Shown one piece after another: positions 50,796 through 59,755 of a DNA stretch of 64,000 nt. The DNA comes from Sphingobacterium olei (GTDB lineage: Bacteria > Bacteroidota > Bacteroidia > Sphingobacteriales > Sphingobacteriaceae): positions 124,001-188,000 of the forward strand of contig NZ_SUME01000004.1 of NCBI RefSeq assembly GCF_005048855.1. The letters are read 5' to 3'. A program made the position numbers and the translations under genes. How positions within the stretch are numbered: position 1 is the stretch's first letter; every line of letters begins with the position of its first letter. Below the pieces are notes generated by a model. It was not told where the DNA came from and did not search any database. It worked only from the letters and a program-made list of their open reading frames with translations.

Positions 50796-52118
50796 ATGGA
50801 TATTTTATATTTTATTGTCCTATTTGTTTTAGGAACGCTTTGTGCTTATCTCCTTTGGCGAAGTGGAAAACATGTTTCACGGGAAAAGCACGCAACATTG
50901 ATCGACGAAAAGCAGGCTGTTGAAATTGTATTGGCCAAGATGCAACAAAGAGAAGAATTGCTTTCCCGGGAAAATGCAGCAATGGCACAGTCATTGGAAA
51001 AAGAAAGACAAGAGCGACAAGCGTTAGAGCGTACATTAGAAGGTACGAACGCTTACCTGCAAGCGCAACAAGAAAAATTTCAAGAGCAAAAGGAGGAGAT
51101 AACTACAATTAAACAGCAATTTAATGTAGAGTTTCAGGTCTTGGCCAATAAGATTTTAGAAGAAAAAACCTTGAAATTTACTGAAGTCAATCAGCGGCAT
51201 TTAGCGTTGTTGTTGGACCCATTAAAAGAAAAGATTAAAAGTTTTGAAGAACGGGTCGAGAAAACCTATAATCATGAGGCTGCAGAACGAAATGTTTTGA
51301 AAGGCGTGGTGGAACAATTAATGTTACAGAGCAACGAAATAAAAAACGAGGCTAATAATCTAACGAGGGCTTTACGTGGCGACAATAAAAAGCAGGGGAA
51401 TTGGGGAGAAGTTATTTTAGAGCGTGTACTCGAAAGATCCGGATTGACTAAAGATCAGGAATATAGACTACAGGCGTCTTTTACCGACGAAAAGGGTAAA
51501 AGGTTGCAGCCAGATGCTATTATCGATCTACCGGATAGCAAACACTTGGTGGTAGATTCCAAAATTTCTTTGATAGCCTACGAACGATGGGTAAATGCGG
51601 AAACGGATGAGGAGAAACTGATCTATTTGAAGCAGCATATTTATTCAATTGAAAATCATGTTAGGGATCTTTCTGTAAAGAACTATCAGGAGATTTACGG
51701 CATTCATTCTCCGGATTTTGTTTTGCTTTTTATGCCCATCGAATCGGCATTGAGTACTGCCGTGACGAGTAAACCCGAATTGTTTTCGGATGCATGGGAC
51801 AGGAGGGTGGTGATTGTTAGTCCTTCTACGTTATTGGCCACTCTTCGTACAATTGCGAGTATGTGGAAACAAGAAAGACAAACCCGAAATGTGCTTGAAA
51901 TTGCACGCGAAGCAGGAGCACTGTACGATAAGTTTGTTGGATTCTTAACCGACATGCAACAACTCGAAGCGTACCTGCACAAAGCCACTGAAAAGCATGC
52001 TGACGCTATGAAAAAGCTTTCCTCAGGTCCGGGAAATGTTATCCGTAAAGTGGAGAATCTAAAAACCCTAGGTGCCAAGACAACGAAGAAAATAGATGAT
52101 AGCTTTTTAGGCGAATAG
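50796..52118 (+). CDS. rmuC: DNA recombination protein RmuC
   Basis: The 440-residue protein has an N-terminal membrane helix (about 2-22), a long coiled coil (about 40-190) and the RmuC nuclease-like domain (about 210-410). The domain carries GNWGEVILERVLERSGL and PDAIIDLPDSKHLVVDSKISL, with the Asp/Asp-x-Lys pattern of PD-(D/E)XK nucleases. RmuC limits DNA inversions, probably by trimming DNA ends. ATG 50796 is chosen over an in-frame upstream start at 50694 that would overlap the previous gene. It is convergent with ggt. Confidence 0.93.
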   Translation: MDILYFIVLFVLGTLCAYLLWRSGKHVSREKHATLIDEKQAVEIVLAKMQQREELLSRENAAMAQSLEKERQERQALERTLEGTNAYLQAQQEKFQEQKEEITTIKQQFNVEFQVLANKILEEKTLKFTEVNQRHLALLLDPLKEKIKSFEERVEKTYNHEAAERNVLKGVVEQLMLQSNEIKNEANNLTRALRGDNKKQGNWGEVILERVLERSGLTKDQEYRLQASFTDEKGKRLQPDAIIDLPDSKHLVVDSKISLIAYERWVNAETDEEKLIYLKQHIYSIENHVRDLSVKNYQEIYGIHSPDFVLLFMPIESALSTAVTSKPELFSDAWDRRVVIVSPSTLLATLRTIASMWKQERQTRNVLEIAREAGALYDKFVGFLTDMQQLEAYLHKATEKHADAMKKLSSGPGNVIRKVENLKTLGAKTTKKIDDSFLGE

Positions 52119-52153
52119 CATAAAGAGATTGAAGAGAATCTCTTTATGCTATT
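52114..52153. terminator. Convergent terminator hairpin
   Basis: Perfect 17-bp stem (52114-52130 with 52137-52153) with a six-base loop. The rmuC stop codon lies within the first arm, and ggt ends on the other side. Confidence 0.8.
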
Positions 52154-52159
52154 GGGGAA

Positions 52160-53848
52160 TTAGTAGCCCGCTGCTGTATCATCCCCCCGGTGATCGGCTC
52201 CTGCTTGAAGTTTACCGTTTGGCAGTTTTACTATGTTTTCCACTCGTCCGATAGATCCACGTTTGTTGATTTTATACCCATCTTTTTCTAGATTCATGCG
52301 TACTTCGGTAGAAATTGCTTTTTCTTCTACGTCAATATAATCCGGCATCCACTGGTGGTGAAAACGCGGAGCACTTACCGATTCCTGAGCAGACATTCCG
52401 AATTCCAGTACATTTAAAATAGTCTGAAACACAGAGGTAATAATCGTTGATCCCCCCGGCGTCCCCACAACCATCAGCAACTCGCCCTCCCGTTCTACGA
52501 TCGTGGGAGACATGGCACTTAGCATTCGTTTTTCTGGTTCTATGGAGTTGGCCTTCCCACCCAATAAACCATACATATTCGGAACTCCGGGTTTAACCGA
52601 AAAATCGTCCATTTCATTATTCAATAGAAAGCCGGCACCTTTCACAAATACACCCGAACCGTAGGAACCATTGATTGTAGTAGTGAGGGAAACAGCATTC
52701 CCCTCCTTATCTACAATGCTGTAATGGGTAGTCTCTTCGGATTCATAGCCGGGGAATTTCGCGGCTTTTATTTCGCTGCTCGGAGTGGCTTTGTGTAAAC
52801 TAACTTCCGACATGCGCCTCTGATTGAGTTCTTTGTTGGTTAAATATTCGACCGGGACATTATAAAAATCAGGATCGCCGAGGTGTGTTGCCCTGTCGGC
52901 ATAAATGCGTCTCTCGGCCTCTACCATTACGCGTATCGTACTGTCCGACTGAAAGCCCCATTTGGTTAGCGGGTATTTCTCCACAGATTGTAATAAAGCC
53001 ATCAAAGCTATGCCTCCACTGGAAGGAGGGGGCATGGATATGATTTTGTTGTTTTTATAATGGCCTACGATTGGATCACGCCATATGGCCTTGTAATTCG
53101 CTAGATCGCGATGTGTAATGATACCATTTCCACGTTTCATTTCGGCCACGATGAAGTCTGCTGTTTCGCCTTTGTAAAAACCATCTCGTCCTCCACTAGC
53201 AATTCTTTTTAATGTTTTCGCCAGTTCAAGCTGTACAAATACATCGTCCTCTTGCCAATTACTTTCTTTGATAATAGCCGCTCCATTGGGATTAAATTGC
53301 TCAAATCTTTTTTTATGACTGTTGAATTCCCGTGCCTGTCTCGCTGTGATGTGGAATCCTTTTTCTGCGAGATCGATAGCCGGACGTACAAGTTCTTGCC
53401 AGGGCAGTGTTCCATATTTTTTATGTGCTTCATCCATCCCTGCGACCGCCCCAGGTACTCCTGCGGCAAGGTGCCCATCGAGGCTCAACATTGTAATAGG
53501 ATTCCCATCTTTATTCAGATACATATCCCGTGAAGCATTCTCTGGAGCTTTCTCTCTGAAATCTAGAGAGGCTACTGCACCGTCCTTACTTCGGTAGACC
53601 AAAAATCCTCCACCGCCAAGATTTCCAGCATTGGGGTATACTACAGCTAAAGCAAATTTTACGGCTATTGCTGCATCAATCGCATTTCCCCCTTTTTTGA
53701 GGATCTCAACACCAACTTGTGAAGCCAGCGGATGTGCAGTTACAACAGCTCCGTTTTCATATTCTACTGATTTTAAGTTGTTGCTTTGTTGTGTAGCACA
53801 ACTTGTGCTTAAGAAGGCTATAAATAAGATGTACCAGAAATTTTTCAT
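52160..53848 (-). CDS. ggt: Gamma-glutamyltransferase
   Basis: The 562-residue exported enzyme matures by self-cleavage. The start MKNFWYILFIAFLSTSC suggests a lipoprotein anchor at Cys17. The large subunit has NAGNLGGGGFLVYR. The cleavage site precedes Thr373 in EETTHYSIVDKEGNAVSLTTT, where Thr373 becomes the nucleophile. GSYGSGVFV and LLNNEMDDFSVKPG follow in the small subunit, and PPPSSGGIALMALL binds the gamma-glutamyl group. It degrades glutathione or other gamma-glutamyl compounds in the periplasm. Its ATG is four bases from a -7-like box. Confidence 0.95.
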   Translation of the reverse strand: MKNFWYILFIAFLSTSCATQQSNNLKSVEYENGAVVTAHPLASQVGVEILKKGGNAIDAAIAVKFALAVVYPNAGNLGGGGFLVYRSKDGAVASLDFREKAPENASRDMYLNKDGNPITMLSLDGHLAAGVPGAVAGMDEAHKKYGTLPWQELVRPAIDLAEKGFHITARQAREFNSHKKRFEQFNPNGAAIIKESNWQEDDVFVQLELAKTLKRIASGGRDGFYKGETADFIVAEMKRGNGIITHRDLANYKAIWRDPIVGHYKNNKIISMPPPSSGGIALMALLQSVEKYPLTKWGFQSDSTIRVMVEAERRIYADRATHLGDPDFYNVPVEYLTNKELNQRRMSEVSLHKATPSSEIKAAKFPGYESEETTHYSIVDKEGNAVSLTTTINGSYGSGVFVKGAGFLLNNEMDDFSVKPGVPNMYGLLGGKANSIEPEKRMLSAMSPTIVEREGELLMVVGTPGGSTIITSVFQTILNVLEFGMSAQESVSAPRFHHQWMPDYIDVEEKAISTEVRMNLEKDGYKINKRGSIGRVENIVKLPNGKLQAGADHRGDDTAAGY

Positions 53849-53852
53849 ACGT

Positions 53853-53860
53853 TAAACTTA
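53853..53860 (-). promoter_or_regulatory. Promoter -7 box TAAGTTTA for ggt
   Basis: TTATCTAAGTTTA on the minus strand, ending four bases before the ggt ATG; predicts a leaderless mRNA. Confidence 0.5.
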
Positions 53861-53911
53861 GATAAATTAATTTTATAATGGAAATATAAGAAAGTTGTGT
53901 ATTTTTATGTT

Positions 53912-54670
53912 ATGCGTCTATTACTTTTAATCATATTTCTCGGTTTAAATTGTTCATCATTTGCACAGGTACTAAAAATTCTTACCTATAATATACATCA
54001 TGCGAATCCGCCAAGTAAGCCTGAGGGGATAGATTTAGAGGCAATAGCGAAGGTAATTAATGAAGCAGATGCCGATCTTATTGGAATTCAAGAAGTAGAT
54101 ATTAACGTGTCGCGATCGGAGATGATCGATCAAGCGGCAAAACTGGCAGAACTGACAAAATCTAATTATTATTTTTCCAAAGGAATAGATTTGGAGGAGG
54201 GACAATACGGTACATTGATACTCACAAAACATAAGATCATCGACAAACGCAGGTATGATCTGCCTATGGCGGTAAAAAGTGAGAATCGCTCCCTAGCAGT
54301 CGTTGATGTTGAACTGCCCAATGGAAAGGTGGTTTCTTTTGCTAACACACATCTTGACCTGAAAAAAGAAAATAGATTGGAGCAGGTGAAGTTTATCAAT
54401 GAACTGGGCGATTGGTATACAAGACCGTTTATTTTAGTAGGAGATATGAATGCGAAACCCGACGATGAGCCTATTCAGTTATTGGAGAAGTATTTTGTCC
54501 GCAACACGACCACAAATGCACCTACGTCTCCGAATATTCAGCCTAGAAATGAGATCGACTATATACTTGTCGGAAAGCATAGTAAATTTAAGTGGATAAA
54601 ATATCAGGTCATTCAGGAAGAATATCCTTCGGATCATCTCCCTGTGTTTGCAGAAATTGAAATAGAGTAA
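53912..54670 (+). CDS. Exported endonuclease/exonuclease/phosphatase-family protein
   Basis: The 252-residue protein has a signal peptide (MRLLLLIIFLGLN, cleaved near SFAQ) and a complete EEP fold: TYNIHHA, IGIQEVD with the metal Glu, ANTHLDLKK with His, GDMNAKPDD and the terminal SDHLPV with the catalytic His. Such exported members cleave phosphodiesters of nucleic acids or of inositol or sphingo-phospholipids. The ATG at 53912 is preferred over the GTG at 53897 because the signal peptide starts there. It lies divergent from ggt. Confidence 0.88.
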   Translation: MRLLLLIIFLGLNCSSFAQVLKILTYNIHHANPPSKPEGIDLEAIAKVINEADADLIGIQEVDINVSRSEMIDQAAKLAELTKSNYYFSKGIDLEEGQYGTLILTKHKIIDKRRYDLPMAVKSENRSLAVVDVELPNGKVVSFANTHLDLKKENRLEQVKFINELGDWYTRPFILVGDMNAKPDDEPIQLLEKYFVRNTTTNAPTSPNIQPRNEIDYILVGKHSKFKWIKYQVIQEEYPSDHLPVFAEIEIE

Positions 54671-54671
54671 G

Positions 54672-54998
54672 CTATTTCAATTTCTCATTGTTTTTATGCC
54701 TGTCTGCGTCACGAATAGACTTTTTCTCCAGATTTTTTTCTAAAGCATCTGTCAAGTCTATCCCTGTCTGATTTGCAAGACAAATTAAAACGAACAAGAC
54801 GTCTGCCATCTCATCCCCAAGATTAACCTCTTTGTCGGATTTTTTAAAGGACTGTTCTCCATATTGTCTTGCCATGATGCGTGCCACTTCACCTACTTCT
54901 TCCATCAACATCGCTGTATTGGTTAATTCGTTAAAGTAACGAACGCCCGTAGAATTAATCCACTTGTCGACAACTTCCTGTGCTTCTTTTATCGTCAT
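54672..54998 (-). CDS. MazG-like nucleotide pyrophosphohydrolase
   Basis: The 108-residue all-helical protein has the EEVGEVARIM motif (EExxE) and GDEMADVLFVLICLANQTGIDL (ExxD), the magnesium-binding residues of the MazG/dUTPase-like superfamily. It hydrolyses nucleoside triphosphates to monophosphates, perhaps removing damaged nucleotides. It follows dtd by three bases, so the two form a small quality-control operon, and it ends one base from the EEP gene. Confidence 0.9.
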   Translation of the reverse strand: MTIKEAQEVVDKWINSTGVRYFNELTNTAMLMEEVGEVARIMARQYGEQSFKKSDKEVNLGDEMADVLFVLICLANQTGIDLTDALEKNLEKKSIRDADRHKNNEKLK

Positions 54999-55001
54999 AT
55001 A

Positions 55002-55460
55002 CTAAAAATTATCTTTATCCTTTGTGTTCATGATGATTGTTACGGGGCCATCGTTAAGCAGATCGATCTTCATGTCGCCACCAAATATTCCCAGTTGTAC
55101 TTCTTTTCCTAAAGATTTATTTAAATATTGAGCCATTTCTGCATACAAAGGCTCTGCTTTCTGCGGTTTTGCTGCACGGATAAATGACGGTCTGTTTCCT
55201 TTTTTCGTTTGTGCAAACAATGTAAATTGTGATATTAATAAAATATTACCTTGTACATCTTGAACAGATTTGTTCATTAATCCATTTTCATCCGAGAAGA
55301 TACGCAAATTAGTTAATTTCTGACCTAACCAGATGATATCAGTTGAAGTATCTCCTTCTTCAATACCTAAGAAAACCAATAGCCCCTGTTCGATCTGGCC
55401 TGTAATGATGTGGTCGACCGTGCAAGAGGCTTTAGTAACTCTTTGGATAACTGCGCGCAT
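55002..55460 (-). CDS. dtd: D-aminoacyl-tRNA deacylase
   Basis: The 152-residue enzyme removes D-amino acids wrongly attached to tRNA. The active-site motifs are SQFTLFAQTKKGNRPSF and LLNDGPVTI (the GPVT-type cis-Gly-Pro motif reads NDGPVT). It starts MRAVIQRVTKASCTVD, the usual family N-terminus. It is 36 bases upstream of the TonB receptor's stop on the same strand and is probably transcribed with the MazG-like gene. Confidence 0.95.
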   Translation of the reverse strand: MRAVIQRVTKASCTVDHIITGQIEQGLLVFLGIEEGDTSTDIIWLGQKLTNLRIFSDENGLMNKSVQDVQGNILLISQFTLFAQTKKGNRPSFIRAAKPQKAEPLYAEMAQYLNKSLGKEVQLGIFGGDMKIDLLNDGPVTIIMNTKDKDNF

Positions 55461-55496
55461 GAGGGTAAAAGTAAAAAAAAAATTAATTCCTAACCC

Positions 55497-57950
55497 CTAA
55501 AACCTGATATTTAATCCCAGCATAAAATTCGTTTCGGCCTGTGGATAGTAGAAATTGTAATAGGATCGGTTACCTGCTGTATCCATCGATCCCCAAGTAT
55601 ATCCATTTGTTTGATATTTCGTGTTGAATATATTATTTACGCTTAAATTTAAATCAATACGTTCTATTCCGCCTATTGAGAAACTGTAAACCGCTCTTAC
55701 ATGGTTTACAAAAGAAGGGTCAATACTGCGCTCTTCTGCGGAGGTATTATCCAGGTACATTCTTGAAACGTATTTACTGATCAAGCTAAAGGACAATGGT
55801 TTAATAGGACTATATGTAAAATCATTGCTCAATACAGCTGATGGTGACATGCTGATATTCGTCTTGTCGTAGGTAATCGCTTTGAGCTCTACCAAATTCC
55901 AGTCGTCATCATATACAGAATTGTACTCTACAAAGTTTTTAATCTTATTGTCGCTCACGGCAGCCGTTGTCCGCCATACAAACTGCGGACTAATTGTCCA
56001 TGCACCATCGAATTCAACACCGATACGGTAGCTGTCGTCTACATTTTGCCGGATCGTACCTCCAACATCGTTCAGCGCTCCTGTATTAATGAGCTGGTCT
56101 TTGTAGAACATACCGTATACGTTAGCACCAATGTTGAAGCTTTCATTCTTAAATCGATAACCTGCTTCGATATCCTGCATTTTTTCAGGCTTTGGAAATT
56201 CATCCAATGGATTCTCAACGTAGTCTTTTCGTACAGGCTCTTTATTGGCGTAAGCATAAGAAGCATAAAAATTCGATTCTGGATTCACGAAGTAAGTGAA
56301 TCCAACTTTTGGATTTAGAAAATTCAACCTATCTTCAAAGTCTAAATTCTTGATCTTATCATCATCTCCTTCAATACGATAGTATAGGTTACGGTATTGA
56401 ATGTCGAGGTTTACAAGCCAGTTTCCGATACTATAATCTGTTTTCGCATAGATATTGAAATCATTTTTTTGTGCATCGTTAAAATAATACTTATCATTAA
56501 TTTCACTGTTTGATGCAAATCTCGCCCAGATCACTTCACCGTAATGATCTCCGCGATATTGATTGTAGGCTCCTCCTAATGTGAATTTTAGATTGTTCGA
56601 GGGGTTATAATTCAATCCATAGGTCAGTCCGTAAAAATGATTATCCAGCCATCTTCTACGGATAAGGTCTGTTTCTTCGATAGTTTCTGATCCGACGGTG
56701 ACCGGCGACATATTGTATTTTGCGAGTTCATCTTCATCTCTGTATTCTTCGTAATAGCCGGCGCCTCTTGTATAGTGTAATGCAGAATTGAAACTTAGCT
56801 TATCATTTATGATATTGGTATAATGAAGATGCGCGTGCGTTTGCGTGTAGTTATCTGTCTGATTGTCGTAGGTGTAGTAATTGTATCTTCTATCCGCATT
56901 CAGCAGACGGTCCAATTCTGCTCCGCCGTATATTTCCATCGCTCCAGCATAATCGCTTAATAAAGCGCGATCTCCCTTTATCAAAGGTTCAGGAGTGCCA
57001 TACCAGGCTTGGTATGTTTTTTCTTTTCCGGAGAAAAGGGTGGCCTTCAAGATGTGTTTATCGGTATAAAGCCCTCCGTCTACATAGAAAGATTTTAGAT
57101 CTGATGAAGCACGTTCAATATAACCATCTGATGCAATTCGGGACAATCTGGCATTAAAAGCATACTTATTATGTAACAAACCCGAACCCACTTTTAAGGT
57201 GTTTTTCCATGAATTATAAGAACCAAAAGAATTATTGAGTTCGGCATAAGGTTCTGATTCCAAGATATCAGTCTGTATATTCAGTGAAGCGCCAAAGGCG
57301 CCAGCACCATTCGTGGAGGTACCGATTCCTCGTTGTACTTGAATACTCTGTGTACTGGATGCAAAATCGGGTAAGTTGACGAAAAACGAGCCCATGCTTT
57401 CCGCATCATTTAGCGGAATACCGTTTAGGGTAACATTAATACGTTGGTTATCCGAACCCCGTATGGTCATATTGGTATAACCAATGCCCGCTCCGGCATC
57501 CGATCCAATGACCACGCCCGGTGTTTGATCCAATAAGTAGGGTATATCCTGTCCGAGATTCTTCTTTTTGATTTCTTCTTTACTGATATTTGTATAGGTT
57601 GTAGCGGAGTTTTCTTTGGCCCGCGTGCCGTAGACAAATATTTCCCCGGTTTGAATACTAGCCATTTTCAATTGGATAGTGATTTGTAAAGCCGTGTTCG
57701 GACGAATTGCCTGTATTGCGGTAGTATAACCAACATGACTTACTTTTATTGTGGAATTCTTTTGAGTCGGTACTCGAAACTCGGCAATCCCCGCCTCATT
57801 TGTTACGGAATTAACTTGATCCAATGTTACGGTAGTTCCGGGTAATGGTTTTTGATTTTCATCAATGACTTTGATAACTAGCCGATCTTGCGAGAAGCCT
57901 AACAATACCACGAGGCATAATGCCAAAGTGGCAATAAGTTGCTTAAACAT
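55497..57950 (-). CDS. TonB-dependent outer-membrane receptor, probably for thiamine
   Basis: The 817-residue receptor has a signal peptide ending near GFSQ, a carboxypeptidase-D-regulatory-like domain (about 25-100), a plug domain (about 115-230: QDIPYLLDQTPGVVIGSDAGAGIGYTNMTIRG) and a 22-strand barrel ending NFMLGLNIRF. The TPP riboswitch directly upstream indicates that it imports thiamine or its phosphates; such riboswitch-controlled receptors are known in Bacteroidota. No SusD partner or inner-membrane transporter is adjacent. Confidence 0.88.
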   Translation of the reverse strand: MFKQLIATLALCLVVLLGFSQDRLVIKVIDENQKPLPGTTVTLDQVNSVTNEAGIAEFRVPTQKNSTIKVSHVGYTTAIQAIRPNTALQITIQLKMASIQTGEIFVYGTRAKENSATTYTNISKEEIKKKNLGQDIPYLLDQTPGVVIGSDAGAGIGYTNMTIRGSDNQRINVTLNGIPLNDAESMGSFFVNLPDFASSTQSIQVQRGIGTSTNGAGAFGASLNIQTDILESEPYAELNNSFGSYNSWKNTLKVGSGLLHNKYAFNARLSRIASDGYIERASSDLKSFYVDGGLYTDKHILKATLFSGKEKTYQAWYGTPEPLIKGDRALLSDYAGAMEIYGGAELDRLLNADRRYNYYTYDNQTDNYTQTHAHLHYTNIINDKLSFNSALHYTRGAGYYEEYRDEDELAKYNMSPVTVGSETIEETDLIRRRWLDNHFYGLTYGLNYNPSNNLKFTLGGAYNQYRGDHYGEVIWARFASNSEINDKYYFNDAQKNDFNIYAKTDYSIGNWLVNLDIQYRNLYYRIEGDDDKIKNLDFEDRLNFLNPKVGFTYFVNPESNFYASYAYANKEPVRKDYVENPLDEFPKPEKMQDIEAGYRFKNESFNIGANVYGMFYKDQLINTGALNDVGGTIRQNVDDSYRIGVEFDGAWTISPQFVWRTTAAVSDNKIKNFVEYNSVYDDDWNLVELKAITYDKTNISMSPSAVLSNDFTYSPIKPLSFSLISKYVSRMYLDNTSAEERSIDPSFVNHVRAVYSFSIGGIERIDLNLSVNNIFNTKYQTNGYTWGSMDTAGNRSYYNFYYPQAETNFMLGLNIRF

Positions 57951-57979
57951 ATAGAATTAAAATTTTTGAGTTAAACATA

Positions 57980-58120
57980 CTATTGCAAGGGGTTACAATA
58001 GCTTTCATTTAACCGCCCTTCCCTACGCTGGCATTATCCAGATCAGGTACGTCTCATTTAAATGAGACTGGGTATAATCTCAGCCTTACTTCATGTTCTT
58101 TGAACAAGGCACCCCTAATC
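57980..58120 (-). promoter_or_regulatory. TPP (thiamine pyrophosphate) riboswitch
   Basis: Read on the minus strand, the leader carries the conserved THI-box words: GGGGTGCC near 58115-58108, GGCTGAGA about 58086-58079, TACCC, then ACCTGATCTGGATAATGCCAG and GCGTAGGGAA at 58052-58016. The variable P3 arm is a long stem (GTCTCATTT/AAATGAGAC). Downstream, CTATTG...CAATAG (57980-58001) forms a hairpin whose loop includes ACCCCT. That segment can pair with AGGGGT at the aptamer start, a plausible expression switch. It controls the TonB receptor. Confidence 0.93.
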
Positions 58121-58181
58121 GATGCCGCAAAGGTATTATTTTTTATTCCTAAAATAAAATTTAATTTTGGAATCATTTTTG

Positions 58182-58189
58182 TAAGTTTA
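58182..58189 (+). promoter_or_regulatory. Possible -7 box TAAGTTTA for the amidohydrolase gene
   Basis: One mismatch to TAnnTTTG, 83 bases ahead of the start codon. Confidence 0.35.
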
Positions 58190-58272
58190 CTATAAAATTC
58201 AATTTCTCTTTTTATACGATTTGTTTAGAAAGTGGATATTAAATACATCACAACGACTATTAAGTAAAGTAA

Positions 58273-59442
58273 ATGGTTAATTATTATTCAGCTGATATTG
58301 TAATAACAGTTAGTTCTACACCTTTAAAACAGGGTGTCGTAGCTGTTAATGACGAGGGTGTTATTGAGGGCGTATATGATAGTCATTCTGTTCCTGATGG
58401 AGTGACAGTTAAGCGGTTAGCTGGTGTTCTAATTCCCGGATTTGTGAATACACATTGTCATTTGGAATTGTCGCATATGCTTGGGAAAATTCCACAGCAT
58501 ACTGGTCTTCCAACTTTTCTATCTAATGTAATGCGTGATCGCAACCATACTGAAAAAGATATGGTGTCGGCTATGAAGAAAGCTGATGAAATGATGTTTA
58601 AGAATGGTATTCAAGCCGTAGGGGACCATGTTAATTCAGTAATTTCTGCTCCAATAAAAGAAAAAAGTAAAATTATTTACCACACCTTCGTAGAGATTAT
58701 TGGAGTTAACAATACACAATTACAGGAAAAAATAGATCATGCAAGGGATCTCGAATTCCATTTTGACGCAAATCATTCATCTATCACTCCTCACGCTCCT
58801 TATTCGTGTACCAAGCTGATGTTTAAAGCTTTCAAGAAAGCTATTTCAGAAGATAATATTATCAGTATACATAATCAAGAAAGCGACGAGGAAAATAAAT
58901 TATTTCGGTACAAAACAGGAGACTTTTTAACGTTTTATGCTGAACAGGGGATTGACATGTCGGGATTCAAGGCGCAAGCAAGAAACTCGCTCCAATCTTA
59001 TCTTCCTTATCTGCCTACAAATAACAGAATCATATTGGTTCATAATACGTTTACCTCTTTAAAAGACCTCGATTTTATCAATCGCATGAACAAAAAAGTG
59101 GTGCTGTGTCTTTGTCCGAAAGCTAATTTATATATTGAGAATACCTTACCAAAAATTCCCGTTTTTGAACAGGATAATCGCGATATAACCATAGGAACGG
59201 ATTCCTTAGCATCGAATGATACATTGGATATGTTAGAAGAACTTAAAACGATACATACGCATTATCCTAATATTGATTTCAATAGCAGTATACGATGGGC
59301 TACACTTAACGGTGCTAAAGCACTGGGGTTGGAATCTCGATTGGGATCGATAGAAGTTGGCAAAGCGCCTGGACTGGTGTTGCTGAAAAACATGAATCAA
59401 CTCAGACTTACAAAAAATGTTCAGGTCGAGCGTATCGTGTAA
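58273..59442 (+). CDS. Amidohydrolase-family deaminase-like enzyme
   Basis: A 389-residue metal-dependent hydrolase. The metal motif is NTHCHLELSH (HxH), then ITPHAPYSC, IHNQES and GTDSLASNDTLDM, where Asp is the catalytic acid. This is the pattern of the cytosine deaminase/S-adenosylhomocysteine deaminase/aminofutalosine deaminase branch. The substrate is undecided; no menaquinone genes are near to favour aminofutalosine. The acylphosphatase and flippase genes follow on the same strand with small gaps. Confidence 0.82.
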   Translation: MVNYYSADIVITVSSTPLKQGVVAVNDEGVIEGVYDSHSVPDGVTVKRLAGVLIPGFVNTHCHLELSHMLGKIPQHTGLPTFLSNVMRDRNHTEKDMVSAMKKADEMMFKNGIQAVGDHVNSVISAPIKEKSKIIYHTFVEIIGVNNTQLQEKIDHARDLEFHFDANHSSITPHAPYSCTKLMFKAFKKAISEDNIISIHNQESDEENKLFRYKTGDFLTFYAEQGIDMSGFKAQARNSLQSYLPYLPTNNRIILVHNTFTSLKDLDFINRMNKKVVLCLCPKANLYIENTLPKIPVFEQDNRDITIGTDSLASNDTLDMLEELKTIHTHYPNIDFNSSIRWATLNGAKALGLESRLGSIEVGKAPGLVLLKNMNQLRLTKNVQVERIV

Positions 59443-59456
59443 ATCATAAATTTCAT

Positions 59457-59464
59457 TACTTTTG
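59457..59464 (+). promoter_or_regulatory. Promoter -7 box TACTTTTG for acylphosphatase
   Basis: Exact TAnnTTTG element five bases ahead of the ATG, inside a 27-base intergenic gap; predicts a leaderless internal transcript. Confidence 0.5.
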
Positions 59465-59469
59465 TTTCA

Positions 59470-59748
59470 ATGAACCATTGGAATATCATCATTACGGGCA
59501 AAGTGCAGGGTGTATACTTTAGAGCCACTACAAAAGCCGTTGCCGACCAGTTGGGTGTAAAAGGATTTGTCATGAATCAGCCTGACGGAAAGGTATATAT
59601 AGAAGCCGAAGGTGATGATTTTGCGTTGGAATCGTTAGTTGAATTTTGCCGCGAGGGGCCGGATAGGGCAGAAGTAGAGCATGTAGTTTGCGAAGAGTCT
59701 GCTGTTAGAGGTTTCACCAATTTTGAGGTACTGAAAAAAATTAAATAG
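59470..59748 (+). CDS. acyP: Acylphosphatase
   Basis: The 92-residue small enzyme hydrolyses acyl-phosphates. GKVQGVYFRATTKAVADQLGVKGFVMN contains the catalytic Arg of VYFR and the phosphate-binding loop, followed by the Asn of FVMNQPDG. The ferredoxin-like fold is complete. It lies between the amidohydrolase and flippase genes. A general housekeeping enzyme; no special partner is indicated. Confidence 0.95.
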   Translation: MNHWNIIITGKVQGVYFRATTKAVADQLGVKGFVMNQPDGKVYIEAEGDDFALESLVEFCREGPDRAEVEHVVCEESAVRGFTNFEVLKKIK

Positions 59749-59755
59749 TCTTTCT

